31,492 nucleotides of DNA from Bacillota bacterium (GCA_009787915.1 WQSK01000005.1:1-31492); one strand, 5' to 3'; shown: positions 15,437 through 23,125, numbered from the stretch's first letter. Notes: generated by a model from the letters alone, not told the origin. Numbers and translations: made by a program.

Positions 15437-15475
15437 TTTCTTTGGCGTAAAACAATTCCTTTACCGCCAAAAATG

Positions 15476-16177
15476 TCAATTTTCTTGAGGATTTTCACTG
15501 GATATGACAGCCTTGACTGCTTTAGGCTTCCTTTCTACCTTTTTTCCTTCTGGGTAATTCAAGTATATTTCACTAATCAATTCTTCCATCCTCGATTCGA
15601 AATTTCCATATTGTAAGATTCTGGCTGCGACATATTTACCCAACCAGATTATAGCTATTAATAACACCACAATAAGCCACACATACAGGACCACTTCACG
15701 AGGATCGCCAGTAAGAACATCATAAGTGCTTAGAAAAAGCATGCAAACCGCGGTTACCACTGAAATAATCGCTAAGAAAAATCCACTATCGCTATAAGAC
15801 TTTCTTGGCAAAACGGACTGGTAGTGACGTAACATTTCCTGTAACTTAGTTTTCGTATACAATTTCTCCTCATAGAGGATATCGATTAAAATCTTCATGT
15901 CTACACTATTTTGAAGATCTCTTAAACTTCTCACTGGCTCCATCCACCTTATTGATTGCTTTTTCAATAAACTACGGATCATTATAATTAAATAAATTAG
16001 CGGCCAAAACGCAACTACCGTCACAATCATAAGAATTTCTACAAACGAAGAATTAGAAAATATGCTAACAAGCGTTATTACTGTTATCAAGCAAGTGATG
16101 CAATAAAATACGAAAAACTTATTGTCCCTGTGGAACATCGATTTCTTCTTGAACTTTTCTTCCATTCTTCTGTACAT
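15476..16177 (-). CDS. Unknown membrane protein, four predicted spans
   Basis: About 233 aa from the ATG at 16177 (MYRRMEEKFKKK). Four hydrophobic segments are visible: FFVFYCITCLITVITLVSIF, ILMIVTVVAFWPLIYLIIMI, FFLAIISVVTAVCMLFLS and LYVWLIVVLLIAIIWLG. A soluble helical loop of about 70 residues separates spans 2 and 3, and a basic tail ends the protein. I do not recognise a family. I chose this start because a promoter ends 5 nt before it; longer in-frame starts up to 16222 would overlap that promoter. Lying between defence genes it might be a membrane effector, but nothing in the sequence proves that. Confidence 0.7.
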   Translation of the reverse strand: MYRRMEEKFKKKSMFHRDNKFFVFYCITCLITVITLVSIFSNSSFVEILMIVTVVAFWPLIYLIIMIRSLLKKQSIRWMEPVRSLRDLQNSVDMKILIDILYEEKLYTKTKLQEMLRHYQSVLPRKSYSDSGFFLAIISVVTAVCMLFLSTYDVLTGDPREVVLYVWLIVVLLIAIIWLGKYVAARILQYGNFESRMEELISEIYLNYPEGKKVERKPKAVKAVISSENPQEN

Positions 16178-16182
16178 ATGCA

Positions 16183-16211
16183 ATGTTAACATAGATCTTC
16201 GGAACATGCAA
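16183..16211 (-). promoter_or_regulatory. Promoter, leaderless type
   Basis: Minus-strand TTGCAT, 17-bp spacer and TAACAT, ending 5 nt before the ATG at 16177. Confidence 0.55.
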
Positions 16212-16249
16212 TATTCGGACACAGGTTAAACGCCGTCCGACCCCAAATT

Positions 16250-16318
16250 AATCAAAACCGCTTGCTTTGGGTTGACGTGGGAACATCGCACTAAGACTTA
16301 TCTGTCTTCATTCTTGGT
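16250..16318. repeat. Dispersed repeat R2 (partner of R1 at 6013)
   Basis: Two 15-base blocks identical to R1 (AATCAAAACCGCTTG and ATCGCACTAAGACTT) with the same 20-base spacing, followed by TCTGTCTTCATTCTTGG. Same orientation as R1, 10.2 kb away. The rest of the 16223-16443 gap holds a short open frame on the minus strand ending at 16298 and the terminator at 16409. Confidence 0.75.
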
Positions 16319-16408
16319 GGACATGGTTGTGCGGTAATCGAACTTATTGTCAAAAGGAATTACTTCGCCCAAGACATTCGATTTTGAACCACCGTCCAAG
16401 CCCCAATA

Positions 16409-16442
16409 AAATACCCCAGTTACATGCTGGGGTAATTTTTTG
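16409..16442. terminator. Bidirectional terminator, copy A of a duplicated cassette
   Basis: Perfect stem TACCCCAG / CTGGGGTA with a 7-nt loop, flanked by AAAATA on one side and ATTTTT on the other. It lies just 3' of the dual-OB gene. The surrounding 38 bp recur at 17756-17793 with three differences. Confidence 0.75.
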
Positions 16443-16443
16443 C

Positions 16444-17070
16444 TTATATTTTATAGAATATTCTTGCAACGAATTTATAAAATAGTTCCATCTCACCATA
16501 TGGCACGGGTGGTATACTTACAATAATTGTTGCTTTGGGTAAAACAAAACTATCTATAGTTTCGACTCGGAACTTTGGGTCGGTCAGTGGCAAGTTGTAC
16601 CTATAACCATTGTAATCGAAAACAACCCTGTGATGATTCCTGCCATCGCTTTTGACCGACGTATCAAACGCAAGATTTTGCACTTGCACCATTTCAAGCG
16701 AATGACCAAGGTTTTTAACCTCATCGACTGTAAGCCCACTATTTCTTGTGCCGAAAATAAACTTTGGCATATCATATGGGCGCAAGCGCAAAATCTGGTC
16801 AAAAATCATTATCCCTATTTTAGTTATTTGTTTTATATCATCAATCAACCAGTTTTCAATTTGGGTTTTGTATGGCACGCTTCCTTTCAATTCGATTTCA
16901 ATGACATCAAGCACATTGATATTTCTGTCATCCAAAAGTTCCTTCGGGATCGCCCCACCATCTTTTGAACTCACAAGCCTTATCCATTGTTTAGTTTGCA
17001 GGTCGATACCTGCGACACAATAATCTCTGTCTTTTAGAGATTTTGTTAAAATGCAAATTTGTTTTTTCAT
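16444..17070 (-). CDS. Dual OB-domain protein (DUF488 partner)
   Basis: About 208 aa. The opening KKQICILTKSLKDRDYCVAG and GIDLQTKQWIRLVS match proteins annotated as dual OB domain-containing, in which two OB-like barrels are predicted to bind nucleic acid or modified bases. I recall these being encoded beside DUF488 proteins, as here. Start at 17070 has a near-perfect SD (AAGGAGG, 4 nt spacing); an in-frame ATG 12 codons earlier is less likely. Second gene of a two-gene operon ending at a hairpin terminator. Biochemical function is unknown. Confidence 0.75.
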   Translation of the reverse strand: MKKQICILTKSLKDRDYCVAGIDLQTKQWIRLVSSKDGGAIPKELLDDRNINVLDVIEIELKGSVPYKTQIENWLIDDIKQITKIGIMIFDQILRLRPYDMPKFIFGTRNSGLTVDEVKNLGHSLEMVQVQNLAFDTSVKSDGRNHHRVVFDYNGYRYNLPLTDPKFRVETIDSFVLPKATIIVSIPPVPYGEMELFYKFVARIFYKI

Positions 17071-17143
17071 GTTACCTCCTTTTAATTCCACACAAAGGGA
17101 TAACATGAGATTTCAAAAATAGTTCGGGACTCCGCCACAAAAT

Positions 17144-17719
17144 TTAATTTTGTCTTTTATAGCCGATTTTCTCGTTGTGTTTTTTGTATGCGGTTTCAAG
17201 TTCATCACCTAAAAAAGACTGTTGCTTAAAATAAAGTTTTAAAAGTCTATCTTCCAAATCCTGTTGCGATTGATATTCAACCCCGCTGTTCCGCGCAACA
17301 ATATGTTTAATATCAAAACCTTGGTCACGCAAATTTCGTGCGACTAGGATTGCCCTGTGACAATTAAATGGGTCAATCTCGGCACACATCAAACAGATGC
17401 ACCCACACGATTCAATTATATTTTTAACTTTTTTGATACCAGTCTGAAACTGTGGACTTTGGGCAAACTTTTCAAAGTCTAGAATCCCATCGGTGTAAAA
17501 CTCTGGGTTGTCTTGGCGTGCGCCAAATTCGGTTTTCCAGTTCTCGTATTTTATATTGTGATCTTTCAACATCAATGCAAGCCTACTGTCATTAAAATCT
17601 GGGAAGTATTGACTTCGTGGAGTACTGCGAACATCTATAAGGTGTGTGATTTTATTTTGTTTCAAAATTTCAACAAATTGCGGTAATTTGATACCTGCGT
17701 AACCAATCGTGTGAATCAT
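17144..17719 (-). CDS. DUF488 family protein
   Basis: About 191 aa, intact. IHTIGYAG at the N-terminus, then LIDVRSTPRSQY and CICLMCAEIDP-NCHRAILVAR are the hallmark DUF488 blocks: an N-terminal GY(A/S) with a DVR strand, and a Cys-containing CxEx(n)CHR site. DUF488 proteins are widespread, poorly characterised and often found near DNA-repair or defence genes. It leads the operon with the dual-OB gene. A truncated near-copy is at 2717-3178. The ATG at 17719 is 6 nt after a TAATAA -10 box, so a leaderless start is likely; the adjacent upstream ATG at 17722 is the alternative. Confidence 0.9.
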   Translation of the reverse strand: MIHTIGYAGIKLPQFVEILKQNKITHLIDVRSTPRSQYFPDFNDSRLALMLKDHNIKYENWKTEFGARQDNPEFYTDGILDFEKFAQSPQFQTGIKKVKNIIESCGCICLMCAEIDPFNCHRAILVARNLRDQGFDIKHIVARNSGVEYQSQQDLEDRLLKLYFKQQSFLGDELETAYKKHNEKIGYKRQN

Positions 17720-17725
17720 CATGTT

Positions 17726-17755
17726 TTATTACCACAATTTATGGGTTGAGGTCAA
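17726..17755 (-). promoter_or_regulatory. Promoter of the DUF488/dual-OB operon, leaderless type
   Basis: Minus-strand TTGACC, 18-bp spacer and TAATAA, 6 nt before the ATG at 17719. Confidence 0.6.
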
Positions 17756-17756
17756 C

Positions 17757-17793
17757 AAAATACCTCAGTCACACGCTGGGGTAATTTTTTGCT
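17757..17793. terminator. Bidirectional terminator, copy B of a duplicated cassette
   Basis: Stem TACCTCAG / CTGGGGTA (one G-T pair) with a 7-nt loop and a T run on the plus strand. It terminates the Rep/methyltransferase/57-aa operon on the minus strand. The stop codon of the 57-aa ORF (17769-17771) lies in the hairpin loop. Same 38-bp sequence as copy A apart from three bases. Confidence 0.7.
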
Positions 17794-17942
17794 TTCCAAT
17801 CTTCATATTCTTTGCGGTTCTCTGGGTTTCGGTAAAATTTTTGTATATTCTCAACTAGGGGTAAAAGCAAGGCTCGCTTATCAGCAGGCTTCAACCCATT
17901 ATAGTCGGGCTTGCCATGTATATAAATTTCTAGGTCTTCCAT
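17769..17942 (-). CDS. 57-aa protein of unknown function
   Basis: Starts MEDLEIYIHGKPDYNGLKP and ends EYEDWKAKNYPSV, with mixed charge and no membrane span. The ATG lies 6 nt after the stop of the upstream DNA methyltransferase, with GGTG as a modest SD, so it is co-transcribed with it. Its stop codon sits in the terminator hairpin loop. The motif KPADKRALLLPLVENI with aromatic residues looks like a folded small protein rather than chance, but I recognise no family. Confidence 0.55.
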   Translation of the reverse strand: MEDLEIYIHGKPDYNGLKPADKRALLLPLVENIQKFYRNPENRKEYEDWKAKNYPSV

Positions 17943-17948
17943 CTTCAC

Positions 17949-18665
17949 CTACCGCACCACAAAGGACACCTGCCCTCGGGCATCAATGTTGCATAGCCGA
18001 TCCACCGCTACCTTGTGCCATTTGGGGTCAATCTCAATACCGATATAATCCCGCCCAATCTCTTTGCACGCAACCGCAGTCGTCCCAGACCCCACAAACG
18101 GGTCAAGCACCAATTCACCTTCTTGTGTGGCATGCGACAAATGGCGTTTGACTAACTCCAATGGCTTAATCGTTGGGTGGTCAAAAATACTTTTGTCGGC
18201 TATGTTCACAAGCCCCGAATACCATTTAGATTTCAGATGATACCCGCTATTCAGCGGAACTCCAGACTCACGAAAATACAAGCAGTATTCAATATCGGGT
18301 AACCAAGTATTGTTTGTTTGCGGGATCGGGTTTGGTTTAACCCATACCAAGATTTCAAACCGACAACCCCTACCAACAAAAAAGTTTAGAATATCCACCA
18401 CCTGCAATTTGGAACACCATATAAAGCAGTTGATTTTCTTCATAACTCGAACAAACTCATCCAAGATTTTGTAATCAATGCCGTGCGAAATTGCCTCGAT
18501 ACTTTTTGATTTTGCGATAATGTTCCTAGAAATCCTGCTTGTACCACTTCCCCCTTGTTCGTACAAGTACGGAATATCTGTATAGATACAATCAACGGAC
18601 TTGTCGGGGATCTGTTTGATAAGTTGGTATGAGTCACCAAGATGTACTTTGTTAATATCTACCAA
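17949..18665 (-). CDS. Site-specific DNA methyltransferase, beta class
   Basis: A 238-aa amino-methyltransferase. The catalytic motif comes first, CIYTDIPYLYEQGG (a DPPY-type motif with Ile replacing the first Pro), after GDSYQLIKQIPDKSVD. The SAM-binding motif is late, LVLDPFVGSGTTAVACKEIGRDYIG. This permuted order defines the beta class of N4-cytosine/N6-adenine methyltransferases. Solitary enzymes like this are common on phages and mobile elements, where they protect the element or alter replication. The start overlaps the stop of the rep relic, placing both in one transcript. Confidence 0.9.
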   Translation of the reverse strand: MVDINKVHLGDSYQLIKQIPDKSVDCIYTDIPYLYEQGGSGTSRISRNIIAKSKSIEAISHGIDYKILDEFVRVMKKINCFIWCSKLQVVDILNFFVGRGCRFEILVWVKPNPIPQTNNTWLPDIEYCLYFRESGVPLNSGYHLKSKWYSGLVNIADKSIFDHPTIKPLELVKRHLSHATQEGELVLDPFVGSGTTAVACKEIGRDYIGIEIDPKWHKVAVDRLCNIDARGQVSFVVR

Positions 18666-19470
18666 GGCATCACCTCTTGGACAACCGCTCGAGGGTTCGG
18701 CTCGCCAGTTTCTAACAATCGTTTTTGTTTTGCATCGTCATAGTCATAAACATTGTTAATCCGCCGAATGAAAGCCTCGAATGTCGTAGGCTCGTCCGTT
18801 TGTACGTTTGGGTATTGTCTGCTTAGCGGAATATTGGTCGTGATATAAACCTGCGTGTAGCAAGCGGTTTTGTCTACAAACCGACATGGCAACCGACACG
18901 GATGTCCGTCCAAGTAATTCAGCATTTGGGCAATCTTAAAACTTGAGCGAAATTCCTCGAACACAATCACATCTTGCCCATCGTAGTTGTCAAAAGCCCG
19001 TTGGTCGTACTCTGTCACACGAAAAATGTTTCTGTACCCGAACCGCTCGGCAATACTTCGGGTTTTGCCTGTACCAGTAGACCCATGCACATAATTGACA
19101 GTCACCGTGCGGAACAAATCCCCAAAAGTTTTGTCTAGGTAAATTGCACGCTCGGTTTCAAACTTCTTTTGGAACATGAAGAACTGGGCTTCAAAGTCAT
19201 CACGCAAATCACTCAACGACACCCCCGATTTAATTGCAGCAATAATATTGTGTAGATCTGTGCGTTGGCGTTCCTCGATAAAGACCCCGTGCTCGTAAAC
19301 TTGACCAACCCGAGTTTCGGGCTTGCAACAATATTCCCTTGCCTGTTTTTTCGTGCCTTTGCGTTGTTCAATGTGCGTGCCATGTGGCAGAACCTTTTTG
19401 ACTGTCTTAAAATGCCTTGCAAATTCAAACTCTATATAAAATTGAAAGTGCAAAGAGCCTAACCTGTGGC
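18659..19470 (-). pseudogene. CRESS-DNA-type Rep (HUH endonuclease plus superfamily 3 helicase), N-terminus lost
   Basis: The conserved part starts at about LHFQFYIEFEFARHF (HUH motif II region), followed by GTHIEQRKGTKKQAREYCCK (motif III, Tyr plus Lys). A helicase follows: Walker A VHGSTGTGKT, Walker B VIVFEEFRSS and motif C VYITTNIP. This is the layout of Reps from CRESS-DNA viruses and related bacterial pCRESS plasmids, which start rolling-circle replication. Motif I and about 60 N-terminal residues are absent. Upstream the frame only reads the antisense of a DUF3560 gene in head-to-head orientation, so a rearrangement junction lies at about 19460-19490. An open frame continues to 19678 but that part is not Rep. 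Confidence 0.8.
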
Positions 19471-19490
19471 GAGCAAAACACGTTGCCGAG

Positions 19491-20096
19491 ATGTTGGGGT
19501 TTGAAAAAGGCGAAACCATCGGCGAGCGTTTGACTTTTGCGGAACAGATGGAACGCACACAGGAACGAGCCGAGCAAAGGGCTGAAAGATATTTGCAATA
19601 TGCCGATAACGCAGAGCAAAGAGCCGAGAGCCTGCAAAGTGGGTTAAACAGGTATCGTGGTGATATTGCGTTTTTCACGCAACCAATAATTATTGGACAC
19701 TCTGGCAGTCAAGCCTTTTCAAATTATCGCAACCGATTATATAGGCAGTACGAAAGGGGCTTTGAAGAATATCGCAAAAGTGACTATTTCAAAGAGCGAG
19801 CCGCAAACTCCCAGTACACAGCGAGTTTTGGAAAGATGGAAAGTCCATCATATTTGAACAACCGCATAAAAGAATGCAAGAAAGAAATCAGACACCTTGG
19901 AAAGTTAATGACCAATGCAGAGTTGAAACTTGCCAAAATCGAAAATGGCGAAACGGTTTTGACCCACAAAGGTGAACACGACACAACCGAGAGCGTCAGC
20001 GAAAGACTGCAGAATTATATCGAGCGTGCAAGGTTTTATATCGACAAGCAAGCCTACATTGAAAACAAACTGGCTGAATTAGGCGGTGCGGAATGA
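19491..20096 (+). CDS. DUF3560 protein, probably missing its N-terminus
   Basis: About 201 aa of charged helices: AEQMERTQERAEQRAERY, GDIAFFTQPIIIGHSGSQA and KAKIENGETVL-like blocks match DUF3560. That family is typical of clostridial conjugative or integrative elements and usually has further N-terminal sequence. The frame is open upstream to a TGA at 19443 (AKHVAEMLGFEKGE), with no SD at 19491. It abuts the broken Rep gene head to head, so both lost their 5' ends at the same junction. The stop overlaps the next ATG (ATGA). Confidence 0.65.
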   Translation: MLGFEKGETIGERLTFAEQMERTQERAEQRAERYLQYADNAEQRAESLQSGLNRYRGDIAFFTQPIIIGHSGSQAFSNYRNRLYRQYERGFEEYRKSDYFKERAANSQYTASFGKMESPSYLNNRIKECKKEIRHLGKLMTNAELKLAKIENGETVLTHKGEHDTTESVSERLQNYIERARFYIDKQAYIENKLAELGGAE

Positions 20097-20440
20097 ACTT
20101 TGACAGACTTTTAACAGAAACCGAGTGGAGCGAGATTTTGGAACGGGTCAAGAAATTTGACCTATTCGAGTTCCGAAAACTCGACAAGACAAACCGCATC
20201 GAGTTGCGGATCGAGGCTCGACATTGTAACAACGGGCTTTGGCAAGATGATTACATCTGCTCTGTCGATGGCTCAAAACAATACGGAGATTGCCACGGGT
20301 TCGGGAGTCCATACCAAAGGGTTGACTTCTTGGGGCTTTCATATGATGATGTCCTTCTGAAATTTGGTCGGGCATATGGGTACAAAAAAGCCGAGGTCAC
20401 GCAAATGAATATTTTTAATTTATTAGGAAAAGGAGTTTAA
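20093..20440 (+). CDS. Unknown mobile-element protein, 115 aa
   Basis: Starts MNFDRLLTETEWSEILERVK; a middle block ELRIEARHCNNGLWQDDYIC and YGDCHGFGSPYQRVDFLGLS suggests a compact alpha/beta fold. No family recognised. Coupled by ATGA overlap to the DUF3560 gene and followed 4 nt later by the recombinase gene, so it belongs to the element's operon. An accessory role in mobility or regulation is inference from position only. Confidence 0.65.
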   Translation: MNFDRLLTETEWSEILERVKKFDLFEFRKLDKTNRIELRIEARHCNNGLWQDDYICSVDGSKQYGDCHGFGSPYQRVDFLGLSYDDVLLKFGRAYGYKKAEVTQMNIFNLLGKGV

Positions 20441-20444
20441 CAAC

Positions 20445-21984
20445 ATGGAAAAAGCAGTAATATACGCAAGGTACAGCCCAGGTTCTAAACAAACCGAGCA
20501 AAGCATCGAGGGGCAAGTCCGTGACATTGAATCTTATTGTAAGGCAAATAATTATAATATAATCGGACGATACTATGATCGAAAATTAACTGGCAGAAAT
20601 GATAAACGGTTAGAATTCAAACGACTATTAAAGGATAGTCAAAAGCAACTTTTCAAGTATGTTGTAGTTTGGCAATTCGACAGGTTCGCTAGAAACAGAT
20701 ACGAAAGTGCCGTCCACAAAAACACCTTAAAGAAAAACGGTGTCAAAGTATTATCCGCCAAAGAACATATTGCAGACGATCCAAGCGGTATCTTGATGGA
20801 AACCATGCTCGAGGGTATGGCGGAATACTACTCTGCTGAATTGTCGCAGAAGATAAAGCGTGGTATGTATGAAGGCTTCCAAAAAGGTCATAATGCAGGT
20901 GGGGCTAGGTGTTGGATATGACACAGTCCCAGTCAACCCAAACGAAAACGCAAAAAAATATGTCATCAACAAAGAAGAGTCCGAGATTGTGAAAAAGATC
21001 TTTGACGATTACGCAAGCGGGGTCAAAGTTAAAGAAATCAAAAAATGGATTGATGATAACGGAATCAAAAGTCGCAAAGGTCGACCTCTACACGAAAACA
21101 CGATCATGCACATTTTGAAAAGTCCAAAGTATATAGGAACTTTGACCCTTGGTGGCGAAAGCCGAGAGAACGTCATCCCTGCCATAATCGACAAAGATGT
21201 TTTTGAACGTGTACAGATGCGAACAGAACGAAACAAGCGAAATCCATCAACGTTCAAAGCGGTTGAACATTATTTATTAAGCACTAAAACAATATGCGGT
21301 CATTGTAAAGCCCCAGTCGTTGCGGACAGTGGCACAAGTGGAACAAAAGGTATCATTTACCGATATTACAAATGCTATAGCAGAAAAAAGTTAAGAACCC
21401 CATGCGACAAAAAACAGGTCAGCAAATCGATGCTTGAAGATTTGGTCGTAAAGCATACCCATGCCCTGCTACACAATGTTGGTGCGATCGAAACAATCGC
21501 AGAGCAACTGGTCGCATATAACAACGAAATGCAAACAAACCCCAAACTCGAATTGTACGAGAAAGAGTTGCGAGAAACCGAGAAAAGCATTGCAAACCTT
21601 TTGCGTGCGGTTGAACAAGGTTTGTATAACCAAAGCACCCAAGACCGCATGCTACAACTTGAAAGTGATAGGGCTGATTTGTTGTACAGAATCGATGGCG
21701 AAAAGATAAACCTGCCCGTTAAACTTAACAAATATGAAGTCATGTTTTACTTGGACAAATTTAGAACTGGGGATATTAATGACCAAAGGTTTTGTGAACG
21801 ACTGATTGACATATTCGTGAACAAGGTAATACTGTGGAACGAGAGAATCATCATCACATATAATATCAAAGGCTCTGATGGCGAAAAGATATCCACGGAA
21901 CAGATACTCCAAGACTTTGAAGAACGGAAGTCAAATATTATTCGGTTCGACTCACAACAATATGGTGGAGGCTATGGGGATTGA
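20445..21984 (+). pseudogene. Large serine recombinase, frameshifted
   Basis: N-terminal resolvase domain: AVIYARYSPGSKQTEQSIEG with catalytic Ser, then VVWQFDRFARN and MLEGMAEYYSAELSQ. Near 20910 the frame breaks (GHNAGGARCWI then TGA) and resumes one phase over at VGYDTVPVNPN. The recombinase domain follows (AKKYVINKEESEIVKKIF, HENTIMHILKSPKYIGTL), then a zinc ribbon (CGHCKAPV ... CYSRKKLRTPC) and a C-terminal coiled coil. SD AAAAGGAG. Repaired length is about 510 aa, normal for site-specific integrases of clostridial elements. The last codons, reading YGGGYGD then TGA, lie in the antisense of the tRNA-Ala 3' end. Confidence 0.85.
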
Positions 21985-22038
21985 ACCCATGACCCTTTGA
22001 CTGCCAGCCAAATGCTCGTACCGCTGAGCTAAGCCCCC
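21963..22038 (-). tRNA. tRNA-Ala (anticodon GGC)
   Basis: A 76-nt cloverleaf: acceptor GGGGGCT / AGCCTCC, D stem GCTC/GAGC, anticodon loop CTGGCAG (GGC), T arm ATGGG-TTCAATC-CCCAT, encoded CCA. The 3' end overlaps the 3' end of the convergent serine recombinase frame by 22 nt and is probably the element's attachment site. Confidence 0.95.
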
Positions 22039-22068
22039 ACAAAGGTTTTTCGGTTGCCCGATGTTTTT

Positions 22069-22097
22069 GTTATACCACAATTGCGGACTGAAATCAA
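22069..22097 (-). promoter_or_regulatory. tRNA-Ala promoter
   Basis: Minus-strand TTGATT, 17-bp spacer and TATAAC, 30 nt before the mature tRNA 5' end. Its -35 overlaps the restored stop of the deaminase gene. Confidence 0.65.
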
Positions 22098-22523
22098 GTA
22101 CGATTTAGATTTACGCTTATTTGCTTTATACATTCTGCTTTTAATATTCCAGTTTCAATTTTGATTGGGGTTTTTGATTTACTTGCGACATCGTTTGGTG
22201 AAAAATAAGGGATAGTAAACGGAATTGATTTTGGCTTTAATTTTTGCAGTCATGCACATTGAACACGATTCTGCGTTGCAAAAAACAACATAACCGCTTA
22301 GGTCTATCCTGCCCAACTTATTACAAGCATCTTTCAAAAGATTAATTTCGGCATGTGCGGTAATATCACATGAACTGTTTACGGTATTGTGAGCCCTTGC
22401 AATAACTTCGCCGATTTCCGAGACCAAAACGGCACCAAACGGTCTGTTGCCACCCTCGATTGCCTTTCCCGCTTCTTCCATACAAAGTCGCATCATTTCT
22501 TCTTTGAAAGATTGTGTGAACAC
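22094..22523 (-). pseudogene. Nucleoside (CMP/dCMP/guanine-type) deaminase, 1-nt frameshift
   Basis: A zinc-dependent deaminase of the tRNA-adenosine/guanine deaminase superfamily. NRPFGAVLVSEIGEVIARAHN, TAHAEINLL (zinc His and proton-shuttle Glu) and SCSMC (two zinc Cys) are visible. The PCxxC Pro is replaced by Ser. The present frame stops early after YYPLFFTKRCRK. Removing one C gives YYPYFSPNDVASK and a family-like end, IKIETGILKAECIKQI, with a TGA at 22094-22096. GTG start at 22523, 5 nt after a TATTTT -10, no SD. Confidence 0.75.
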
Positions 22524-22548
22524 AAAATAAAATACCTTAAATATAGAA

Positions 22549-22577
22549 TTGAAATCAAGTCATATGTATGATAAAAT
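22549..22577 (+). promoter_or_regulatory. tRNA-Leu promoter, overlapping a divergent deaminase promoter
   Basis: TTGAAA, 17-bp spacer with TG before TAAAAT (extended -10), 10 nt upstream of the tRNA. The minus-strand deaminase -35 (TTGATT, 22558-22553) overlaps this -35; its -10 is at 22534-22529. Confidence 0.65.
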
Positions 22578-22587
22578 GCGTTTTCAC

Positions 22588-22673
22588 GCAAGTGTGTTGG
22601 AATGGCAGACAAGCGGGTCTCAGAAGCCCGTGGGGGCAACCTCGTGCGAGTTCAAATCTCGCCACTTGCACCA
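22588..22673 (+). tRNA. tRNA-Leu (anticodon CAG)
   Basis: An 86-nt class II tRNA: acceptor GCAAGTG / CACTTGC, anticodon loop CTCAGAA, long variable arm TGGGGGCAACCTCGT, T arm GCGAG-TTCAAAT-CTCGC, encoded CCA. Confidence 0.95.
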
Positions 22674-22678
22674 AACAA

Positions 22679-23101
22679 TTATAATTCGGGCAAACCCTTT
22701 TCCCGTGCTTCCATGTTTCTGACTGCTTCACGCAAGCGAAGTTGATTGTACCTCTGTACCAATATAGTATAGGTCAAACCAAGCCCCACCGCCGCTGTCA
22801 TTGTCAATATAGAAGTCAAAGGCTCGCACCGCGATAGTTCGTTTGCGAACATCCTAAAAGCCAGCGCGGCAGGTATTCCAAACCCAGGAATTTTAATGGC
22901 AAGGTTTAAATTCACCATATAAAGTTGGGACTTTAAATCCGTGGTTTTCAACCGACCCTTTGGAAAGTGATACATTGTCTGCAAATCCTCGGTTTCGTTC
23001 TTCACGGCAAAATACCGCTCAAAATCCACCAAGGTGTCTTTGAACTCCTTGACCCCGATTGCTTTATAAAACTTTAATTCTAAACAACTTTTCTTTTTCA
23101 C
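22679..23101 (-). CDS. Unknown small membrane-associated protein, 140 aa
   Basis: GTG start at 23101, 7 nt after a TATACT -10 with TTGCAA 17 bp upstream (23109-23137), no SD, so probably leaderless. The N-terminal half is soluble (FKDTLVDFERYFAVKNE); two weakly hydrophobic segments follow (AIKIPGFGIPAALAFRMF and TSILTMTAAVGLGLTYTILV), then a charged tail. No family recognised. It converges on tRNA-Leu with only 5 nt between. Confidence 0.65.
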   Translation of the reverse strand: MKKKSCLELKFYKAIGVKEFKDTLVDFERYFAVKNETEDLQTMYHFPKGRLKTTDLKSQLYMVNLNLAIKIPGFGIPAALAFRMFANELSRCEPLTSILTMTAAVGLGLTYTILVQRYNQLRLREAVRNMEAREKGLPEL

Positions 23102-23125
23102 TATTGCGAGTATATCACAAATTAA

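Noticed and set aside
19471..19678. N-terminal extension of the Rep frame (Leu/Cys/Ser-rich)
   Set aside because: It is the antisense of the DUF3560 coding sequence and has no HUH motif I; composition is that of a shadow frame.
20880..20930. Programmed frameshift in the serine recombinase
   Set aside because: No slippery heptamer or downstream pseudoknot is evident, and similar one-base breaks occur in several unrelated genes here, so an indel is simpler.
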